In this document: positions 20,008 through 26,236 of the stretch, piece after piece
How positions within the stretch are numbered: the first letter of the stretch is position 1
Layout of the letters: the number at the start of each line of letters is the position of its first letter
NCBI GenBank assembly: GCA_026770575.1
Contig: MU657220.1
Span: 32,900-59,135, forward strand
Direction: 5' to 3'
Origin: Pelagophyceae sp. CCMP2097
Lineage: Eukaryota > Sar > Pelagophyceae
Length of the DNA: 26,236 bases
The notes under the pieces: model-generated
Seen by the model: the letters and a program-made list of their open reading frames with translations, nothing else
Databases searched by the model: none
What the model was told of the DNA's origin: nothing
Made by a program: the position numbers and the translations under genes

Positions 20008-20314
20008 TGTAAGCGCGCGTCGCCCACGTTGAGCTTGACCATGTCGTCGAGCGGCGGCGCGGCCGCGCGGATGCGCGCCTTTTCCGCTTCGTCGCGCGCG
20101 ACCTTGTCCTCCGTGTCTCGGATAAAGGCCGCGCCGCGCGGTCGCCCTCGAGCGCTCGCCGGTCGTCGGCGAGCTGGGCCTAGGTTTGATGCGTTTGAAA
20201 GGCCTCCTGTATTCCATCCAAAATTACCTTCTCGGCGTCGAAAGCGTCCTCGAGGGCGTCGAGCGCGGTGGCGTGCGCCGAGTGCGTGCGCCGGACGGAT
20301 ACGAACGACGCCAT
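20008..20314 (-). pseudogene. KCTD/BTB-like gene remnant, cut by the MITE
   Basis: From the ATG at 20314 the minus strand reads MASFVSVRRTHSAHATALDA, then LEDAFDAEK and GIQEAFQTHQT. A TAG then breaks the frame just before AQLADDRRALEGDRAA, and a 5-nt insertion shifts the frame. In the shifted frame it reads AAFIRDTEDKVARDEAEK and then DDMVKLNVGDARL, where it meets the end of the element. MVKLNVG is the usual start of a BTB/T1 (KCTD-type) domain. The long helix before it resembles the N-terminal coiled coil of that family. The rest of the BTB domain was not found on the far side of the element. A 48-nt intron (GTAATT ... CCTAG) could remove the stop but not the later shift. Confidence 0.6.
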
Positions 20315-20565
20315 CAAACCGCCCAGGGGTTCCGCCATCGGCTATCGTCGCAAGCGCAAGTTTCGCAAATTACTCGAAACCCCAAACTTGAAAATAACAC
20401 ACCTTGTTTTAGCGAGCGTGTCTCGGGGTTCCAAGGGCGTCAAGTCCTTCCAGCGGACCTTTCTTCGGTGCGTCCTTCGCTTTGCCGTCCTTGGGAACGC
20501 AGTCGGGTGCGATTCGGCCACGTATACAATTGTAGGACTCCGCGCGTCCTCTGGCGTTGCGGCGG

Positions 20566-21834
20566 ATGGAGTCGCTTGCGGGCTTTTCCGTGGGTGTGGA
20601 GCCGTCGTCGGTGCTCCTCAAAGTTCTGAGGATCACGGGCCACGACGACTCTCCAAGCGTGTCGACTGCGTTTTAAAAGGCTCTACAGCAGTGGGATGTC
20701 GACAACGGCTCCGCGCGCGACTTCGAAGACGTTTCCGCTCTAAAGCCGTTGCACGACCTCGGCGTTCTCACGGCGGATGTGCTGCTCTACCTCGTCGACG
20801 CTTGCAAGGCAATCAAGTGGCCAGGGTCACCACCTTCTATGCTCATGACATCGCTCCTTTTCAAATTTTTCGGCTTCTTCGACCCGACGTGCGTCCACGC
20901 GCCGCTGCAGCTGTACAAGAAGGCGGCGAACATGGCCGGCCTTCGCGGCCTCGCCGGGTTTGCAGTTGATGCTGGCAAATGCAGGACGTTTTTACACGGG
21001 CCGTGCTTCGCGAAAGTTCCTTTGCGAAGATTCAGATTCTCCAGTTCCACTTCCGGACAAAGATCAATCGAAGCGTCTCAGATCGAGGCCGCGAGACTCC
21101 GGGCGGAGCGGTATCGGCTGAAGCGGGTGAGGAGCAGGTTTGAGTCGAGAGTGGCAGAAAAGCTCATGACGAAAGAAGCGGCAAACGAGGCCGCGAGCCT
21201 CATCCTCCGCATCCAAAGCCGAACAGCCCTCGAGGCCCTCGCCACCGCCGCGTGCATCACGTTACCCGGCGCCTACGACCTACCCGGTGCCTACGACCGG
21301 AGGGACGCGGCGCCCGCTCGCAAGCGGCGGAACGCGCCCGCGGATCCCGCTTCAAAGGCACCGGGCGCCGCTCCTCCGAAGAGGAAACATCGAAAGAAGC
21401 CAAGCACACCGCCGCTGCCGTCGCAGGGAGAAGAGGCGCCGCGCATTCAGCCGCGCGCCGTCGAGGCCGGCGACCACGCGCGGGCCGAGGAGACGCACGG
21501 TGCGTTCTCACCGCGGGCTCGCTTCTCAAACGACAGAAAGCATCTTCCCATCTTTAGGCCCGCGCCGGACTCTGCGGGCCCGCGCGGCGCGGCCGAGTAC
21601 GCTCGGCGACTACTCGCGGGCGTCATAACATTCTTTTTTTCGAACTCGAACCGAAGTGTGAGATGGCTCCCTGAAGACCGTGGCAGGGTCCGATCCGCGA
21701 CCCGCGACCCGTGCCCCGCCGTTGTCTCTCATTGGCGCCGGCGGGCCGCACGGACTCCGTTGCTGGGAAGTTTCGCGATTCTTGACACCTTGATTTTGTT
21801 CTGGTTCGAATCGGTCCATCGGTCCATCGGATAG
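20566..21834 (+). pseudogene. Unknown protein ORF with one in-frame stop (possible pseudogene)
   Basis: From the ATG at 20566 the frame reads MESLAGFSVGVEPSSVLLKV and, a little further on, ends STAF at TAA 20674-20676. The same frame then continues as KALQQWDVDNGSARDFEDV and stays open to 21834. Both sides look like protein, so the TAA is probably a nonsense mutation or sits in a very small intron. The remainder has a hydrophobic segment (TSLLFKFFGFF), a basic helical region (IEAARLRAERYRLKRVRSRF) and a 5-residue tandem LPGAY-D. A long Pro/Arg/Ala-rich C-terminus follows and may not be genuine. An acceptor-like ATTGTAG at 20529-20535 suggests an upstream exon. No family is recognised. Confidence 0.4.
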
Positions 21835-21984
21835 TATCCCCCCCAAAACGCCCGCGGTGCGTCGCACGCCGCCGAGTCGCGCCCCGCCGCCGAAACGCGC
21901 CGGTCGGTTTCAATAAAGCCTCGCTTTGAGAGAAAAAGCGCCGGAGGAGCCTCGTTCGGTGACACTTTGTTCCTTCAGGCCCCC

Positions 21985-22267
21985 ATGGCGCCTCCCGCGC
22001 CCGGCGCCCCGCCCGCGAATACGGTATACTCTGGCGCGATCACGCAGGCCGAGTGTGAACAACTTGCGAAAGTCCTAGTAGAGGCCAAGTGAGGCCCCGC
22101 ACGCCGTTCGAGAGTAAGGCCGCGCGTCGTTCCTACGGCCCCGTAGGCTGCCCACGGCGTGCCGCGGTCTGGCGGATTTGCAGTCGGCGAAGCGCGTGGC
22201 GTGGGACGGAGGGATGCATGCGGACTATATGGTAATTCCTAGAGCGTTTCCTATTAAAATCCTATAG
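21985..22267 (+). CDS. Small two-exon protein, function unknown
   Basis: Exon 1 (21985-22088) encodes MAPPAPGAPPANTVYSGAIT followed by QAECEQLAKVLVEA. The 58-nt intron 22089-22146 has donor GTGAGG and acceptor CCGTAG and splits a Lys codon. Exon 2 continues LPTACRGLADLQSAKRVAWD, then GGMHADYM, and reaches a stop at 22265-22267 (about 74 residues in all). Composition and the clean splice support coding. A donor-like GTAATT right after HADYM could instead lead to a further exon. No domain is recognised. The frame without splicing ends after only 35 codons. Confidence 0.5.
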
Positions 22268-22272
22268 GATTT
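22257..22272. repeat. 16-bp perfect palindrome
   Basis: AAATCCTATAGGATTT overlaps the stop of the preceding small gene. It could be a binding site or part of a 3' end signal; there is no further evidence. Confidence 0.4.
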
Positions 22273-22321
22273 CCATTGGGGCCCCTTCTCGCGCCCGCGC
22301 GAGTGTCGCCGCGTAGATGTC

Positions 22322-22454
22322 GCATCACACGCAGCTGCAGAGGAAGCTGACGACGAAGAACGTGTGAAGCATCACACGCAGCTGCAGCGCAAGACGTCGA
22401 AGGACGGGTGAAAGACGGCCGACTTCGAAGGACGGCCGACGTCGAAGGACGGCC
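22322..22454. repeat. Two short direct-repeat clusters
   Basis: CATCACACGCAGCTGCAG occurs twice, 47 bp apart (22322 and 22369). It is followed by three units of GACGTCGAAGGACGG type (22393, 22421, 22438). No coding sense is apparent. Confidence 0.6.
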
Positions 22455-24412
22455 GACGAGGCCGCCGTCAAGATATTTCCCTCAAGGTCGTGTCGCCACC
22501 CCCCGCGACGCTGCTACCCCCCTGCTCGTCCACGACACGCGTCGCGTAAGCCACACACCCCGTCCTCTCAAAACCAATGTTCCTCGCTTCAATGGCGGTG
22601 CACCGCCGCATGCGCCCACCCCGGGCCGGATTCAGACTCGAGCGACTCTTGGGCAAGTCATGGGCCCGGCATCCCGGCCGACGCTGGACGCGGGCATGGC
22701 GAGACGTACCCGGCGCGATAGTGATCCTCATAGTAACTGTACGCTCATCTTCACTGGACGTCCGGGAGCGCCACCCGGCTTCGCAGGGACCTCGGCGTTA
22801 TGGGAGCTTGCGCGCACTCACCTTGACGAAACTCCTGTTTTGTGCACCTACGTGACACATGGCCCCAAACGTCACCCAAAGCATTACCCCGCGGCGCGCT
22901 CCCGACGCACCACGCCGACTCCGATCGGGCCCAGCGGCGTCTTCGTCGCTTTGAGGGACCGTCTGAGGAGGCTCCGCGCGTCCCGACCACCCAACTGAGC
23001 CGCGACCTCCAAAAACGACGTTGGAAGTCAGACGCAGAGACCGTATCTGGGACGAACATCTCCTCGTGCGACGGCCACACACGATCGTCCCGCGAGGCGG
23101 CGCCGACGATGGAAGCGCTGCCGCCGCCACCACCGCCGGCAGCCGACCGGATTCGTTCCACCTCACACTTAGAGGGCCCGAAACGTTTCCAAAAGGCGCC
23201 GAGACTTGAATTCTGTCGCAAGCCCAGACGCCGTTGGGTCTGCGGACCTAACTGTCGGTCTGTACACCCTCAGCACCTCAAATTTCGAGTACGGGCGGCG
23301 ATTCGAGAAGTCGTTCCTTTTAGACGCCCTCGAGAGCCACTGGCCGCGAGGATGCCTCTGCGACCACGCACGCACATGTGAGTGGCAATGCATCGACGCG
23401 TCCGACGACGGAAGCAACTCAAAGGCCCGGGTCGCCCGGGACACGGCATGCAGCGGGACGGACTCGGACTCTGGGAATTCCGGACTCGGAGCATGATCTC
23501 AGACGCACGACCCTTGCGGCCGTGGGTCTCTTCGCCAACGCAGCGTTCCGGCGGGCGCCGTCGACGCGTCGCCGAACGAATATAGGCCGCCGGTTACGGC
23601 GACACGCCCTCGTCTGGTCCCGGGCCTCCCCGAGGCCGAGGCCGGGTGCATCTGCATATCCCCGCGCTGAGGGTCATAGCGTGCAGGTACGATGGACGGG
23701 TGCCTGCCAGGCGTACGGATCCCATCGTATGCATCCCAGGGACCCCATCGTGTGCATCCCAGGCGTGGTCCTTCAAGGCACGCTTTGATCAAAGGGGCCG
23801 CGTGCATCCCCCGCAGCTCGCTCGTTCATCCCCCGCGGCTCGCTCGTTCCAAGAGACCCGCACATGTCGCAGCAGTGGCCATTTCTGCGCTTCCGGCAAC
23901 GCCAGCAACGTTTCCGGCCTTCGCATCGCAGTGCCCGCAGCCACGCCCGCCGCAAAGGCCTGCGCCAAGAAAGGAGGACGGCACCAATTCGACCAACCTC
24001 GAGGGCCGGCGATGAGACGCGGCAGACGCTCCTGCGCTCGGCCCGACAATCGGCTTGCCCACATTGGGATCACCTCTAGGATGATTCCCACGCGCCGAGA
24101 CCGTGTGGAGATCACATCGTGTACTGAATGGAAGAATCGTGTCGGAAGAACTTGCTTTATATCCACCCAGGTTGGGGCTGGTCCAATAGAGGGTATGCCC
24201 GTCGAGTCGGTGACGAAGTCAGGCACCGAGGCGAAAAGTCCCGGATGCCATGCCGGCAAAGGCCGTTCTCGCTCTACGATTGTAGATCGTTGGAATCGTC
24301 GTGCCGGAAGGAATCGTGAGTCGAAAGTTGGAATCGTCCGCGCGTTGGGATCGCCGCAGGAGAGCGCCTTCTTGCGGGCGGCACGATGCGGTGCGTCACG
24401 CATGGCACCGAT
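22455..24412. other. Region without a recognised gene
   Basis: Frames are open on both strands but none carries a motif. The most protein-like are plus-strand 23206-23496 (contains TLSTSNFEYGRRFEKSFLLD) and minus-strand 23789-24403 (contains HPGLFASVPDFVTDSTGIPS). The two imply opposite strands and neither has clear splice sites or homology that I know. At 23718-23848 there are short tandem duplications: CCCATCGTATGCATCCCAGG with a near copy 23 bp on, then CATCCCCCGCAGCTCGCTCG with a near copy. Confidence 0.35.
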
Positions 24413-24749
24413 TTACTGCTCCAATACGGCCCGGTCGCGCTCGACGGCCTCAAGTGCTTCTCCTCGAGCTCGGCTTCTCCGCGCGCGAGCTTCTCGTCCA
24501 CTTGCCGCATCATGGCCGCGCGGTCGTCTTGCAGCGCCTGCCGATCGTTCGCGAGCAGGGCTTGCGATTCATGTCGAAAAGCACACGGCCGGGCTCTCAG
24601 AGGTGAACTTCGGGTTGCACGTTGGGAAAGCCTGGTGGGAGCCGTCTTTGGTTTCACTGATGCAATACGCAGGTTCGGACCATCTCGGCATCAAAGGCCC
24701 GCCCGAGGGCGCCGAGTGCCGAGGCGTGCGCCGCGTGGGTGCGCCGGAC
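24413..24749 (-). pseudogene. Second KCTD/BTB-like N-terminal remnant
   Basis: The minus strand reads VRRTHAAHASALGALGRAFD, parallel to the remnant at 20008-20314. About 100 bp of unrelated or eroded sequence with a TGA follows. It then reads HESQALLANDRQALQDDRAA and MMRQVDEKLARGEAELEEK and, after a 1-nt shift, EAVERDRAVLEQ and a TAA. The BTB domain itself is missing. It is the same gene family as the remnant next to the MITE, and equally broken. Confidence 0.6.
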
Positions 24750-25085
24750 GTCGCGAGGGCGCCGATGGCGGCGGTGAACGTGCCGCAGAGGCCGCCATCG
24801 TCTCCGCCCTGGGGAAGGCCTTCAATTTGCCGCATACGACGCTTCGGGTGGATCAAATCCTTGCTTTTAGCGACGATCACAAGCAAATTTGCAAACGCTC
24901 CCGCTCCACCTGAAGCCAGGCGGTCCCTGGCTGGCTGCAGGGTCCGGGACAAACCAGTGGACGAACAGCAGCCCGGGAGGCAACGCGAGAGGCGGGGTAT
25001 AGGCGGCGAAGCGGAGGCAAATTTTGGAGGAGCGGCGACCAGACCGAAGTGCGACAGCGAGGGGTCGGGCGCGCCCGACGGACTC

Positions 25086-25575
25086 CAGAAGTTAAGTCCC
25101 TTTAAGAGGTCATTTTAAAGTTCCCGTCTTAAAGGGACTTGGTTGAAATTTTCGGCGCTTAAGATGACTCGGCGGAAAACCCGCATGCTCTTAAAGTGAC
25201 TTCACATGCTCTTAAAGGGACTTCACCTTGTGCTCAAGCTTGCCGCGGTTGCCCCGATCATGATGATGACCCGACGGCATGGCCCCGCGAGGCACCTGGT
25301 CGAGGCAACGTCGTACAACTTGGCCCGCAGCTCGAAAAAAACACAGCCGCTGTCGCCTTGTAGGCGAGGCCGCATAGACTTTTAAATAATTGATAAGCCG
25401 TCGTTAACCCAAGCAAGAGCCAGAAGTTAAGTCCCTTTAAGGGATATTGTTAAACGGAGGTGAAGTCCCTTTAAGAGCATGTGAAGTCACTTTAAGAGCA
25501 TGCGGGTTTTCCGCCAAGTCATCTTAAGCGTCGACAATTTCAACCAAGTCCCTTTAAGACGGGAACTTTAAAAAA
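25086..25575. mobile_element. Fold-back (long inverted repeat) element with repeated CTTTAAG motif
   Basis: Arms 25113-25228 and 25458-25573 are near-perfect inverted copies (116 bp each, only a few mismatches) around a spacer of about 229 bp. The 13-mer AAGTCCCTTTAAG and close variants occur eight times in the element, four on each side, in both orientations. CCAGAAGTTAAGTCCCTTTA also occurs as a direct repeat at 25085 and 25420. No ORF is inside. It could be a fold-back transposon or MITE, or a hairpin RNA source. Outer target duplications were not identified with confidence. Confidence 0.75.
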
Positions 25576-25760
25576 AATGAGGGTATATCATGGAGTCGTC
25601 ACTTTGGCCAACGGAATGGAGTTTTTATTAAAAGTTAGAGAGTTTTTGACGAGCGTGCGGTACTGTGGCCTTGCATGCGGTGCGTATGCGGACCGGTTGG
25701 CGGGTCGTGCGGGTCCTTGGCGTGTTGAAAAAACTGGTTCAAATTAGAGAGCTTCAGCTC

Positions 25761-25794
25761 AAAGTGATACCCTATCGAAAGTGATACCCTATCA
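25761..25794 (+). repeat. Two tandem 17-bp units upstream of the last gene
   Basis: AAAGTGATACCCTATCG at 25761-25777 is followed directly by AAAGTGATACCCTATCA at 25778-25794. It lies about 30 bp before a TATATA at 25822-25827 and about 200 bp before the next ATG, so it may be a pair of regulator sites. Confidence 0.55.
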
Positions 25795-25889
25795 AATAAA
25801 ACCCCGTTAAAAGCCCGTTGATATATAGAGCTTGCAGTGATCTCTCCGTTCAACGGACCTCGTACAACTCTCAAACTCGCGAGCCAAAT

Positions 25890-25915
25890 CAAAGTAGTAC
25901 CTAGGTACTACTTTG
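25890..25915. promoter_or_regulatory. 26-bp perfect palindrome in a putative promoter
   Basis: The half-site CAAAGTAGTACCT is followed by its exact complement around a CCTAGG centre. It lies 50 bp upstream of the ATG at 25965 and 60 bp after a TATATA. This is a candidate site for a dimeric regulator or a hairpin in the 5' leader. Confidence 0.5.
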
Positions 25916-25964
25916 GCCCGAGGGCAACCCCGAGGCACCCCAGCCGACTCCCGTCCCGGGATCG

Positions 25965-26236
25965 ATGGTGCGCAGTCAACAAGCCCATGCGCAGACGCCC
26001 GTCGATTTTCCGCATGGTGCGTCGACTCTAGCGGAATCGGCGTTTTGGGTACTTGTGTTCGAGTTCGTACCCACCCGCGATGCGCTGTCGCGGCCGGTTC
26101 CGGGCGCTGCCGGATTGGTTGCGGACGCCTGCGCGCAGTTCCCGCCGGTTGCCGGCGCGTGGCGGGTCCCGCAAGGGCCCGAACGCATGCTCCTCACGCG
26201 CCTTCCGATGCCACGTCGCTGCTGCCCAAGGGGTAG
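25965..26236 (+). CDS. Unknown protein, N-terminal part, runs off the window
   Basis: From the ATG at 25965 the frame is open to the edge (90 residues). It reads MVRSQQAHAQTPVDFPHGAS, then TLAESAFWVLVFEFVPTRDA, then AGLVADACAQFPPVAGAWRV. The mix of helix-like and aromatic residues looks like coding sequence. The overlapping frame at 25913-26236, which does reach a stop, has poor Cys/Arg-rich composition and is likely its shadow. The VFEFVPTRDAL stretch loosely recalls an F-box-like helix, but this is not a firm call. Confidence 0.45.
   Translation, partial: MVRSQQAHAQTPVDFPHGASTLAESAFWVLVFEFVPTRDALSRPVPGAAGLVADACAQFPPVAGAWRVPQGPERMLLTRLPMPRRCCPRG

Noticed and set aside
21803..21820. tRNA B-box-like GGTTCGAATCG
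   Set aside because: No A-box at the proper distance and no cloverleaf pairing around it.
23646..25118. 490-residue plus-strand ORF
   Set aside because: It covers the antisense of the KCTD-like remnant and several short tandem repeats, has no motif, and its composition is Arg/Ser/Pro-rich as expected of a GC-rich shadow frame.

Overview
The window looks like nuclear DNA of a GC-rich, intron-bearing microalga. The gene families and gene style fit a pelagophyte stramenopile such as Aureococcus, but that name is an inference. The signs are short GT-AG introns (58-85 nt), a secreted M11 (gametolysin-type) metalloprotease with Pro/Thr linkers, a WD40 fragment, a CHASE-domain hybrid histidine kinase and broken KCTD/BTB-like genes. 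I saw no bacterial operons, rRNA, tRNA or CRISPR.

Layout: (1) 1-4116, minus strand: a large secreted M11 metalloprotease in two exons, running off the left edge. The long Gly/Val/Ala frame on the plus strand at 22-1089 is its shadow. (2) 4876-5442: a 567-bp MITE-like element with terminal inverted repeats and a TAA target duplication. It directly abuts a three-repeat WD40 ORF (5445-5963). (3) 7616-16784, minus strand: one split gene for a membrane hybrid histidine kinase in the order TM - CHASE - TM - HisKA - HATPase - receiver. This is the architecture of plant cytokinin receptors. Seven exons can be joined with every codon phase matching. Three of its introns (about 1.3, 1.4 and 2.8 kb) are filled with a degenerate 13-bp minisatellite and two other repeat families. 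(4) 17681-19174, minus strand: a coiled-coil protein of unknown function whose 3' part runs into the same repeats. (5) 19490-20007: a second, diverged copy of the MITE, which ends inside a decayed KCTD-like gene (20008-20314). (6) 20566-22267, plus strand: an unknown ORF with one in-frame stop, then a small two-exon gene. (7) 22268-25085: gene-poor, with another decayed KCTD-like fragment. (8) 25086-25575: a fold-back element with 116-bp arms. (9) 25761-26236: a direct repeat, a 26-bp perfect palindrome and the start of a plus-strand gene that leaves the window.

Functionally, the protease is an exported enzyme with adhesive or glycosylated linkers, and the kinase is a candidate receptor for an extracellular small molecule. 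Nothing links the two beyond proximity. The most notable feature is the CHASE histidine kinase. Its exons are individually short and interrupted by repeats that create long spurious reading frames on both strands, so ordinary ORF calling would miss it.
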